Shown here: positions 34,915 to 41,095 of the stretch, in pieces
How positions within the stretch are numbered: the stretch's first letter is position 1
Layout of the letters: the number at the start of each line of letters is the position of its first letter
Origin: Micromonospora halotolerans
Lineage (GTDB): Bacteria > Actinomycetota > Actinomycetes > Mycobacteriales > Micromonosporaceae
NCBI RefSeq assembly: GCF_032108445.1
Contig: NZ_CP134876.1
Location: forward strand, 5,270,001 to 5,334,000
Length of the DNA stretch: 64,000 nucleotides
Direction: 5' to 3'
Notes under the pieces: generated by a model
Told to the model about the DNA's origin: nothing
Databases searched by the model: none
The model's input: only the letters and a program-made list of their open reading frames with translations
Made by a program: the position numbers and the translations under genes

Positions 34915-35025
34915 ATGCGAGCCGCGTGCATGTCCCCGCAGAAGCGAATCACCGCCGACCACAAGGACATGACGCTGCGTGAAAACCCTCAATCTCGGCA
35001 TCCTCGCCCATGTCGACGCCGGTAA
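34915..35025 (+). CDS. Leader ORF overlapping the ribosomal-protection gene (candidate attenuator peptide)
   Basis: This 36-codon ORF begins at an ATG with AAGGAGGAG 6 nt upstream, the best ribosome binding site in this area. It starts MRAACMSPQKRITADHKDM and ends in Arg-rich HPRPCRRR at a TAA. It overlaps the first 47 nt of the GTPase gene in another frame. The GTPase GTG at 34979 itself has almost no Shine-Dalgarno sequence, so its translation may depend on ribosomes travelling through this ORF. Leader peptides of this kind sense ribosome-targeting drugs upstream of tet(M)- and erm-type genes. The peptide itself is not a family I recognise. Confidence 0.55.
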   Translation: MRAACMSPQKRITADHKDMTLRENPQSRHPRPCRRR

Positions 35026-36985
35026 GACGAGCCTGACCGAACGGCTGCTGCACAGCGCCGGGGTCATCGACGAGCCCGGCAGTGTCGACGCCGGCAGCAC
35101 CCGCACCGACACGCTGGCGCTGGAGCGGCAGCGGGGCATCACCATCCGCTCCGCCGTGGTCTCCTTCGCCGTCTCCGGTACCACCGTCAACCTCATCGAC
35201 ACCCCGGGCCACCCCGACTTCATCGCCGAGGTGGAACGCGTGCTCGGCGTGCTCGACGGCGCGGTGCTCGTGGTCTCCGCCGTCGAGGGCGTCCAGGCCC
35301 AGACCCGGGTGCTGGCCCGCACCCTGCGCCGCCTCGGCATCCCCACCCTCTTCTTCGTGAACAAGGTGGACCGGGCCGGCGCCGACCCGGACCGGGTGCT
35401 GCGCCAGCTCGCCGACCGGCTCACCCCCGACGTCGTCGCCCTCGGCCGGGTCGACGCCCCCGGCACGCCGGGCGCCCGCTGGGTGCCGCACCCGCCGGGC
35501 GACCCCGGCCACCAGGCCCGCCTGGTCGACCTGCTCTCCGCACACGACGACGCCCTGCTGGCCGCGTACGTGGCCGACGAGCGGACGATCACCTCGGACC
35601 GGCTGCGCACGGCGCTCGCCGCGCAGACCGCCCGCGCCCGGGTGCACCCCGTGCTCGCCGGCTCCGCCATCACCGGCGCCGGGGTGGCCGACCTGATCGA
35701 CGCGGTCACCGCGCTGCTCCCCACCACCGAGGGTGACGACCACGCCCCGCTCTCCGGCGCCGTCTTCAAGGTCGAGCGCGGCCCGGCCGGCGAGAAGGTC
35801 GCGTACGCGCGGATCTTCGCCGGGACCGTGCGGGTCCGCGACCGGATCCGCCACGGCGACGGCCAGGAGGCCCGGGTCACCGCCCTCGGCGTGTTCGACG
35901 GCGGCGACGCGACGCCCGACGACGCTGCCGGTCCCGGCCGGATCGTCCGGCTGCACGGCCTCGCCGGCGTCCGCGTCGGCGACGTGCTCGGCGTCCCGCC
36001 CGACCGCCCCGCCGCGCGGCGCCACTTCGCCCCGCCAACGCTGGAGACCGTCGTCGAGCCGGTACGCCCGGCCGACCGTCCGGCCCTGCACGCCGCCCTG
36101 ACCCAGCTCGCCGAGCAGGACCCGCTGATCAACCTGCGGCAGGACGACCGGCGCCAGGAGATCGCCGTGTCCCTCTACGGCGAGGTGCAGAAGGAGGTCA
36201 TCGAGGCCACCCTCGCCGACGACTACGGCGTCCCGGTCACCTTCCGGGAGACCACCACGGTCTGCGTGGAGCGGGTGGTCGGCGTGGGCTCCGCCGTCGA
36301 GTGGATCGGCCGGGAACCCAACCCGTTCCTCGGCACCGTCGGCCTGCGCGTCGAGCCCGGGCCGGTCGGTGGCGGCGTCGAGTTCCGGCTCGGCATCGAA
36401 CTCGGCTCGATGCCGCTGGCCTTCCTCAAGGCCATCGAGGAGACCGTCCGCGAGACCCTGCGCCAGGGCCTGCACGGCTGGGATGTCGTCGACTGCGTGG
36501 TCACCCTGACGCACGGCGGCTACTGGGCCCGGCAGAGCCACGCCCACGGCGTGTTCGACAAGAGCATGTCCAGCACGGCCGGGGACTTCCGAAACCTCAC
36601 CCCGCTGGTGCTCATGGCCGCGCTCACCCGCGCCGGCACCCGGGTCCACGAGCCGATGCACCGGTTCCGGCTCGACCTCCCCGCCGACCTGGTGGGGGCG
36701 GTGCTGCCCGTGCTCGCCGGGCTGGGCGCCGCGACCCGCGCCAGCACCCTGCGCGGCGCGTCCTACCTCATCGAGGGGGAGGTGCCGGCCGGGCGGGTGC
36801 ACGCGCTGGAGCAGCGGCTGCCCGGGCTCACCCGCGGGGAGGGCACCCTGGAGGCCGAGTTCGACCACCACCGACCGGTACGCGGGCCGGCCCCGAGCCG
36901 GCCGCGCTGGGACCACGACCCGCTGCACCGCAAGGAGTACCTGCTCGCGGTGGCCCGCCGGGTCACCGGCCGGCCGGCGCGCTGA
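34979..36985 (+). CDS. TetM/OtrA-like ribosomal protection protein (EF-G-like GTPase)
   Basis: The 668-residue translational GTPase has G1 AHVDAGKT at 10-17, G3 DTPGH, G4 NKVD, followed by domain II (AYARIFAGTVRVRDRI) and EF-G-like domains III-V (SLYGEVQKEVIEATLADDYGV, GSMPLAFLKAIEETVRETL). Length and layout match TetM/TetO/OtrA proteins, which remove tetracyclines from the ribosome. Whether it gives real resistance is unknown; many soil actinomycetes carry such genes intrinsically. The GTG start is fixed by homology, since no ribosome binding site is visible. Translation is probably coupled to the leader ORF. Its last 23 nt overlap the convergent gene at 36963. Confidence 0.87.
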   Translation: MKTLNLGILAHVDAGKTSLTERLLHSAGVIDEPGSVDAGSTRTDTLALERQRGITIRSAVVSFAVSGTTVNLIDTPGHPDFIAEVERVLGVLDGAVLVVSAVEGVQAQTRVLARTLRRLGIPTLFFVNKVDRAGADPDRVLRQLADRLTPDVVALGRVDAPGTPGARWVPHPPGDPGHQARLVDLLSAHDDALLAAYVADERTITSDRLRTALAAQTARARVHPVLAGSAITGAGVADLIDAVTALLPTTEGDDHAPLSGAVFKVERGPAGEKVAYARIFAGTVRVRDRIRHGDGQEARVTALGVFDGGDATPDDAAGPGRIVRLHGLAGVRVGDVLGVPPDRPAARRHFAPPTLETVVEPVRPADRPALHAALTQLAEQDPLINLRQDDRRQEIAVSLYGEVQKEVIEATLADDYGVPVTFRETTTVCVERVVGVGSAVEWIGREPNPFLGTVGLRVEPGPVGGGVEFRLGIELGSMPLAFLKAIEETVRETLRQGLHGWDVVDCVVTLTHGGYWARQSHAHGVFDKSMSSTAGDFRNLTPLVLMAALTRAGTRVHEPMHRFRLDLPADLVGAVLPVLAGLGAATRASTLRGASYLIEGEVPAGRVHALEQRLPGLTRGEGTLEAEFDHHRPVRGPAPSRPRWDHDPLHRKEYLLAVARRVTGRPAR

Positions 36986-37349
36986 CCCGCCGCGGATACC
37001 GGGCGCGCACCCCGTCCACGCAGGTGTCCCGGAGGGTCGGGCCGCCGAACCGGAGCCGGTCGTAGCCGGTGAACGCCGGCTCCAGCGCGTCCAGCTCGTC
37101 GACCAGCGCGTGCAGCCGGTCGAGCCACGCCGCCGACCCGGCGTCCGGCTCGGCCGGCGCCGCCCGGATCGCCCCGACCAGCTCCTCCTTGCGCCGGATC
37201 GACTCCGTGGACACCGAGCGCAGGCAGACGTACTGGCCGCTGAGGTAGGCGTCCCACTCCTCCACGCCGCGCGCCGGGTCCGCCCAGTGCCCGACGAACC
37301 ACCCGGGCAGGGCGTCCACCCCGCCGGCCCGCTCCGCCAGCGCGAACAT
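36963..37349 (-). CDS. Small hypothetical protein
   Basis: The 128-residue soluble protein is mostly helical, with WFVGHWADPARGVEEWDAYLSGQYVCL and LDRLHALVDELDALEPAF. No domain is recognised. ATG 37349 is used; a GTG two codons upstream is possible, and neither has a ribosome binding site. It may be expressed as a leaderless transcript. It overlaps the convergent GTPase gene by 23 bp at the 3' end and is divergent from the leader/tRNA/rtcB unit. Confidence 0.55.
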   Translation of the reverse strand: MFALAERAGGVDALPGWFVGHWADPARGVEEWDAYLSGQYVCLRSVSTESIRRKEELVGAIRAAPAEPDAGSAAWLDRLHALVDELDALEPAFTGYDRLRFGGPTLRDTCVDGVRARYPRRVSAPAGR

Positions 37350-37408
37350 GGCCACAGGCTAGGGCCGGTACCGTTCGGCGCCGGCTGAAACGTCCTCGCG
37401 AATATCCG

Positions 37409-37438
37409 TTGCCACGGTCCCGGCCCCGTCCGTACCGT
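37409..37438 (+). promoter_or_regulatory. Putative promoter of the leader-tRNA-rtcB unit
   Basis: TTGCCA (37409-37414) and TACCGT (37433-37438) are separated by 18 nt, a reasonable sigma70-type pair for an actinomycete. Transcription would start near 37445, about 40 nt before the leader peptide start. Confidence 0.45.
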
Positions 37439-37482
37439 GAACGGGCCAACATCACCCGGTTCCACCACCCAGGGAGCACACC

Positions 37483-37605
37483 GTGTCGCAGCAGAACCGC
37501 ACCCGAGCCGAGCGGCCCGCGCCGCGCGGCGGTGCCCTGCTGCCCGAGTCGGGCCTGGGTCGCTGCCGACGGCAGCAGTGGCAACCGGGGTGGTGGCGCG
37601 ACTAG
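37483..37605 (+). CDS. Trp-rich leader peptide candidate
   Basis: This 40-codon ORF has GGGAG before its GTG start and ends with ...RRQQWQPGWWRD, three Trp codons among the last nine. A hairpin with a T-run follows 23 nt after the stop. The segment spanning the Trp codons, CGGGGTGG (37586-37593), is exactly complementary to CCACCCCG (37634-37641) in the terminator hairpin, so alternative structures are possible. This is the layout of a tryptophan attenuator. No trp biosynthesis gene follows; the next features are two tRNA genes and rtcB. No homologue is recognised. Confidence 0.5.
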   Translation: MSQQNRTRAERPAPRGGALLPESGLGRCRRQQWQPGWWRD

Positions 37606-37627
37606 CGCCGGCGCGACACACACGCGC

Positions 37628-37664
37628 AGCCGCCCACCCCGAGCCAGGGGACCGGGCGGCTTTT
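37628..37664 (+). terminator. Terminator/attenuator hairpin with T-run upstream of the tRNA genes
   Basis: AGCCGCCC (37628-37635) pairs with GGGCGGCT (37654-37661), with a further inner CCCC/GGGG pairing, followed by TTTT. It sits between the leader peptide and the first tRNA and could control read-through into tRNA-tRNA-rtcB. Confidence 0.65.
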
Positions 37665-37720
37665 CGTCACCCACCCCGGGTTCGCGTACCTCCCCGCGGA
37701 CGGCACCCGCCGTCCCGCAC

Positions 37721-37792
37721 GGGCCGTTGGAGCAATGGCAGCTCACCCGGTTCTCAGCCGGAAGGTTACGGGTTCGAGTCCCGTACGGCCTA
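37721..37792 (+). tRNA. Atypical tRNA, anticodon CTC (Glu by anticodon)
   Basis: A full cloverleaf can be drawn: acceptor 37721-37727 with 37785-37791 (first pair G-T), D stem GAGC/GCTC, anticodon loop TTCTCAG with CTC at 37753-37755, and T arm ACGGG-TTCGAGT-CCCGT. The first anticodon-stem pair is C-A. No CCA is encoded. It does not resemble the usual actinobacterial tRNA-Glu, which starts GCCCC. It is therefore probably an accessory tRNA linked to rtcB rather than a housekeeping gene. Confidence 0.75.
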
Positions 37793-37820
37793 CGCCTGGT
37801 CCCGATCCCGGGACCACCCC

Positions 37821-37894
37821 GCGGTTGTAGCGCAGTCAGGCAGCGCGTCACCTCGCCATGGTGAAGATCGCCGGTTCGAATCCGGCCAGCCGCT
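37821..37894 (+). tRNA. Atypical tRNA-like gene, anticodon-position GCC
   Basis: A 74-nt cloverleaf has all four stems: acceptor GCGGTTG/CAGCCGC, D stem GCGC/GCGC, anticodon stem TCACC/GGTGA and T arm GCCGG-TTCGAAT-CCGGC. The 7-nt anticodon loop is TCGCCAT, so position 33 is C instead of the almost invariant T. The anticodon would be GCC (Gly). The discriminator is T and no CCA is encoded. It ends 31 nt before the rtcB start. This looks like a tRNA mimic or a decoy/substrate RNA rather than a normal tRNA. Confidence 0.65.
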
Positions 37895-37925
37895 CGGACA
37901 GCACCCCCGAACCGAGGAGACGACG

Positions 37926-39125
37926 ATGGGTTTCACCCCGCTGGCCGGTACCCGGGCGCCGGTCCGGGTCTGGACCGACCCGTACACGATCGAGGCGCAG
38001 GCGGCCCGGCAGCTGCGCAACATCGGCGCGCTGCCCTGGGTGCAGGGCGTCGCCGTGATGCCGGACGTGCACTTCGGCAAGGGCGCCACCGTCGGGTCGG
38101 TCATCGCCATGCGGCAGGCCGTCTCGCCCGCCGCGGTCGGCGTCGACATCGGCTGCGGGATGTCCGCGGTGCGCACCTCGCTCACCGCGGCCGACCTGCC
38201 CGACGACCTGGGCCCTCTGCGCAGCGCCATCGAGGCGGCCATCCCGGTCGGCTTCGCCATGCGCGCCGACGCGGTCGACCCGCGCCGCGTCCGCGGCCTG
38301 GAGCAGGGCGGCTGGGACGACTTCTGGCGCCGCTTCGCCACCCTCGACCGGAAGGTGGCGCAGCTGGAGACCCGGGCCCAGCGCCAGCTGGGCACCCTCG
38401 GTGGCGGGAACCACTTCATCGAGGTCTGCCTCGAGCAGGGCGGCCCGGACGACGGCCGGGTCTGGCTGATGCTGCACTCCGGCTCCCGCAACATCGGCAA
38501 GGAACTCGCCGAGCGGCACATGGCGGTGGCCCGCGGGCTGCCGCACAACGTCGACCTGCCCGACCGGGACCTCGCGGTGTTCCTCGCCGGCACCCCGGAA
38601 ATGGACGCCTACCGCCGGGACCTCTTCTGGGCCCAGGAGTACGCGCGCCGCAACCGGGCCGTCATGCTCGCCCTGCTCTGCGCGGTGGTCCGGGATGAGT
38701 TCCCGCAGGTCAGCTACGACGAGCCGGTCTCCTGCCACCACAACTACGTGGCGGAGGAGAGCTACGACGGGGTCGAGGTGCTGGTGACCCGCAAGGGCGC
38801 GATCCGGGCCGGCCGGGGCGACCTGGGCATCATCCCGGGGTCGATGGGCACCGGGTCGTACATCGTGCGCGGCAAGGGCAACGTCGACGCGTACTGCTCG
38901 GCCTCGCACGGGGCCGGGCGGCGGATGTCGCGGGGGCAGGCGAAGCGGACGTACAGCACCGCCGACCTGGCCGCGCAGACGGCGGGCGTCGAGTGCCGCA
39001 AGGACGCCGGGGTGGTCGACGAGATCCCCGGCGCGTACAAGGACATCACCCAGGTGATGGCCCAGCAGGAGGACCTGGTCGAGGTGGTCGCCCACCTCAA
39101 GCAGGTCGTCTGCGTGAAGGGTTGA
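37926..39125 (+). CDS. rtcB: RNA-splicing/repair ligase RtcB
   Basis: The 399-residue GTP- and Mn-dependent ligase joins 2',3'-cyclic phosphate (or 3'-phosphate) and 5'-OH RNA ends. Signature motifs: MPDVHFGKGATVGSVIA, VGVDIGCGMSAVRT with the metal-binding Cys, GGGNHFIEV, LHSGSRNIGKEL, SCHHNYVAEE, and SASHGAGRRMSR with the His that is guanylylated. Length is normal for the bacterial RtcB branch. GAGGAG precedes ATG 37926. Two tRNA-like genes lie directly upstream in the same direction and a third follows its terminator. The natural substrate may be tRNAs cleaved by anticodon nucleases (inference). No rtcA or rsr partner is present. Confidence 0.93.
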   Translation: MGFTPLAGTRAPVRVWTDPYTIEAQAARQLRNIGALPWVQGVAVMPDVHFGKGATVGSVIAMRQAVSPAAVGVDIGCGMSAVRTSLTAADLPDDLGPLRSAIEAAIPVGFAMRADAVDPRRVRGLEQGGWDDFWRRFATLDRKVAQLETRAQRQLGTLGGGNHFIEVCLEQGGPDDGRVWLMLHSGSRNIGKELAERHMAVARGLPHNVDLPDRDLAVFLAGTPEMDAYRRDLFWAQEYARRNRAVMLALLCAVVRDEFPQVSYDEPVSCHHNYVAEESYDGVEVLVTRKGAIRAGRGDLGIIPGSMGTGSYIVRGKGNVDAYCSASHGAGRRMSRGQAKRTYSTADLAAQTAGVECRKDAGVVDEIPGAYKDITQVMAQQEDLVEVVAHLKQVVCVKG

Positions 39126-39127
39126 AC

Positions 39128-39163
39128 CGACCGGCGCCCCCCGAGGGGGAGGGGCGCCGGTCG
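39128..39163 (+). terminator. Terminator after rtcB
   Basis: A perfect 13-bp stem (39128-39140 with 39151-39163) with a 10-nt loop starts 2 nt after the rtcB stop. The next tRNA begins 4 nt downstream, so that tRNA probably has its own promoter or comes from read-through. Confidence 0.8.
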
Positions 39164-39166
39164 TCC

Positions 39167-39239
39167 GCCCCGGTGGCGCAGCGGAGAGCGCGCCGGTCTA
39201 CGAAACCGGAGAGCCCAGGTTCGAATCCTGGTCGGGGCA
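39167..39239 (+). tRNA. tRNA-Arg-like gene, anticodon ACG
   Basis: The 73-nt cloverleaf is regular: acceptor GCCCCGG/TCGGGGC, D stem GCGC/GCGC, anticodon stem CCGGT/ACCGG, loop CTACGAA with ACG at 39200-39202, and T arm CCAGG-TTCGAAT-CCTGG, discriminator A. No CCA is encoded. The D arm (GGCGCAGCGGAGAGCGCG) is copied at 40169-40186 in a broken tRNA half. The sequence differs from the common actinobacterial tRNA-Arg(ACG), so it may be an accessory copy. Confidence 0.78.
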
Positions 39240-39243
39240 CCCC

Positions 39244-39408
39244 TTACCGGCTGCGTCGGACGATCCGCACACCGATCGCGATCGCGCCGATGACGAGCAG
39301 GCCGGCCAGGAGCTGGAGGCCGGGCGAGTCGTCGGCCTCCCCGTAGACGATGCCGGCGACACCGAGCGCGACGGCGAGGACGGCGACGAGGCCGAGTGCG
39401 TACTTCAT
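39244..39408 (-). CDS. Small two-helix membrane protein
   Basis: This 54-residue ORF has AGGAGAAA ahead of its ATG at 39408, an excellent ribosome binding site. It encodes two hydrophobic segments, LGLVAVLAVALGVAGIVYG and LQLLAGLLVIGAIAIGV, joined by EADDSP and ending in RIVRRSR. It starts 9 nt after the XRE-family gene stop, so it is the third gene of the DUF2975-XRE operon. No family is recognised. Confidence 0.7.
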   Translation of the reverse strand: MKYALGLVAVLAVALGVAGIVYGEADDSPGLQLLAGLLVIGAIAIGVRIVRRSR

Positions 39409-39417
39409 CGGTTTCTC

Positions 39418-39624
39418 CTACTCCTCGACCCACTCGAGCAGGTCACCGGGCTGGCAGTTCAGCACCCGGCACATGGCCTCCAGGGTGCTGAAGCGGACCG
39501 CCTTGGCCCGGCCGTTCTTCAGCACCGCGACATTCGCCGGGGTGAGCCCGACCCGCTCGGCGAACTCGCCGACGCTCATCTTGCGCTTGGCCAGCTCGAC
39601 GTCGATGCGGACGACGATGGGCAT
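39418..39624 (-). CDS. Small XRE-family HTH regulator (YozG-like)
   Basis: The 68-residue protein is a single Cro/C1-type helix-turn-helix: MSVGEFAERVGLTPANVAVLKNG, followed by VRFSTLEAMCRVLNCQPGDLLEW. Such mini-repressors are regularly encoded next to DUF2975 membrane proteins, where the pair is thought to form a sensor/regulator unit. The start ATG shares its A with the upstream TGA stop, so translation is coupled to the DUF2975 gene. Confidence 0.88.
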   Translation of the reverse strand: MPIVVRIDVELAKRKMSVGEFAERVGLTPANVAVLKNGRAKAVRFSTLEAMCRVLNCQPGDLLEWVEE

Positions 39625-40103
39625 CAGATCACCGCTTCCATGTCGGTCCGGAGCGTGGTGGCCTGCCGCAGCAGCTCCCGCATCACCACCATCAGCAGCC
39701 CCAGCACGGTCACCCCGGTCACCAGCAGGAACAACAGGATCGGCAGACCCGGGTCGTCGGCGTGGAAGCCGACGTAGAGGAAGACGGCCACGAGCACCAG
39801 CCACGCGGCGGCGATGGCCCACACGATCGCGTCCACCCACGCCAGCGACGCCTCGCTGAAGATGCGGTCGTTCTTGACCAGGGTGAGCAGCTTCCAGGTG
39901 CACACGATCACCACCTGCACGCAGAGCACCCAGAACACCGTCACCGCGGTCGCCGGCCAGCGGAGGTAGGCCATGTCCGGGTTCTCCCGGGCCATGTGCG
40001 CGAACTGCCCGGGCAGCGACATGACCTGGAAGAGGACCAGGATCCCGAACAGCAGCACGAGGAAGGCCTTGAGCGGAGCGACTGCTCGTTGAGCTGTGAA
40101 CAT
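39624..40103 (-). CDS. DUF2975 membrane protein
   Basis: The 159-residue protein has four membrane helices: about 12-30, 48-68, 90-112 and 122-142. The family-typical loop is LLTLVKNDRIFSEASLAWVDAI. Function is unknown; its partner is the XRE-like gene immediately downstream. The ATG at 40103 lies just 6 nt after a very good -10 box, so the mRNA is probably leaderless. Confidence 0.85.
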   Translation of the reverse strand: MFTAQRAVAPLKAFLVLLFGILVLFQVMSLPGQFAHMARENPDMAYLRWPATAVTVFWVLCVQVVIVCTWKLLTLVKNDRIFSEASLAWVDAIVWAIAAAWLVLVAVFLYVGFHADDPGLPILLFLLVTGVTVLGLLMVVMRELLRQATTLRTDMEAVI

Positions 40104-40109
40104 GCATCG

Positions 40110-40138
40110 ATTATCACTCGCTACCTATCGAATGTCAA
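40110..40138 (-). promoter_or_regulatory. Near-consensus promoter of the DUF2975-XRE cassette
   Basis: On the minus strand TTGACA (40138-40133) and GATAAT (40115-40110) are exactly 17 nt apart. The start codon at 40103 coincides with the expected transcription start, implying a leaderless message. This AT-rich promoter stands out in the window. Confidence 0.75.
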
Positions 40139-40160
40139 TAGGTTTCGCGTGATTGCCCAT

Positions 40161-40194
40161 GCCCCCGCGGCGCAGCGGAGAGCGCGTCGGGCGA
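40161..40194 (+). pseudogene. Broken 5' half of a tRNA gene
   Basis: The sequence GCCCCCG-CG-GCGC-AGCGGAGA-GCGC-G-TCGGG reproduces the acceptor 5' strand, D arm and 5' anticodon stem of a tRNA. The D arm is identical to the tRNA-Arg-like gene at 39167. The 3' half is absent; the next gene's stop codon begins at 40199. It marks the far edge of the small membrane-protein/XRE/DUF2975 cassette. Confidence 0.6.
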
Positions 40195-40198
40195 ACCA

Positions 40199-41095
40199 TC
40201 ACCGTCCGGCGGCCAGGTCGACCGGGATACGCACCACGTTGATCCGGGAGCCGTCGCGCGCCGACACCTCGTACACCTCGACCGTGCCCGGTCCGGCCGC
40301 CGCCCGCCCGTATCGGACGTTCAGCCGGTAGGCGCCGCGGCAGCCCGAGCCGCAGGACGCCGTCGTGAACGCGGTGCCGATCTCCCGGCCCGCCCCGTCC
40401 AGCACCCGGACGCTCACCGTCGCCTCGTACACGTCGGCGGTCCCGGTGACGGTGACCGGGCTGGTGACCCGCTCGCCGACCGCCGGGGCGGTCACCACGA
40501 TCGGCGGCAGCAGGTCGGCGTAGTCGTCCCGTCCGGTCGCGGCGTCGGCCGGCGCGAAGGCGACCCGCCGCACGGTGGGGAACTGGGTGAGCGTCCAGAC
40601 CACCTGGGCCCGGCGCAGCCGCGCGGTGGCCGCCCCGCCGGTGTCGAAACCGGCCGGCGGGACCAGCGTCGCCACCTCGCCGGCGATCCGGGTCACCCGG
40701 GTGCCGGCCGGGACCAGGGTGCTCAGGCCGGTGGCGGTCTCAACGGGGGACGGGCCGGCGGCCAGTGCGGTCAGCGCCAGCTGGGACGTGGCCACGGTGG
40801 CCGGCAGCGTCCGCCGGGTGGGCACGAGTTTCCCGGCCCGGGCGAACCAGAGCTGCACGGTCAGCGTCCCCTCCGGCCCGGTCGGGGCGGCGCCGGGCGG
40901 CGTACCCGTCGTGGCGGGCGTGGTCGGGGTGCGCGGCGCGTGTGGGGTCGCCGACGGGGTGCCGGTCGGTCCGGTGGCGGTGGTGGTGGCGGGCGACGGG
41001 CCGGCCGGGGCGGGCCCGAGGGTGCCGGTGCGCGGCGGGGCGCAACCGGCGGTGAGCAGCAGCAGCGCGGCGAGCGGTGGGATCAGGCGTCGCAT
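40199..41095 (-). CDS. Lipoprotein with GerMN and Gmad2 domains
   Basis: The 298-residue lipoprotein has lipobox LLTAGC at 15-20 and a Thr/Pro/Ala-rich linker (25-75). A GerMN-like domain follows (about 78-190, TLTVQLWFARAGKLVPTRRTLP, LVPAGTRV, RRAQVVWTLTQFPTV), then a Gmad2 beta-sandwich (about 210-298, ITV-type PAVGERVTSPVTVTGTADVYEA). GerMN/Gmad2 lipoproteins in actinobacteria usually accompany two-component kinases, as here: its start overlaps the kinase stop by 13 bp. It may act as an accessory sensor at the cell surface. Confidence 0.85.
   Translation of the reverse strand: MRRLIPPLAALLLLTAGCAPPRTGTLGPAPAGPSPATTTATGPTGTPSATPHAPRTPTTPATTGTPPGAAPTGPEGTLTVQLWFARAGKLVPTRRTLPATVATSQLALTALAAGPSPVETATGLSTLVPAGTRVTRIAGEVATLVPPAGFDTGGAATARLRRAQVVWTLTQFPTVRRVAFAPADAATGRDDYADLLPPIVVTAPAVGERVTSPVTVTGTADVYEATVSVRVLDGAGREIGTAFTTASCGSGCRGAYRLNVRYGRAAAGPGTVEVYEVSARDGSRINVVRIPVDLAAGR

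Noticed and set aside
37437..37925. N-terminal extension of RtcB through the leader and tRNA region
   Set aside because: The extension translates tRNA sequence; the ATG at 37926 has a good ribosome binding site and matches the RtcB N-terminus.
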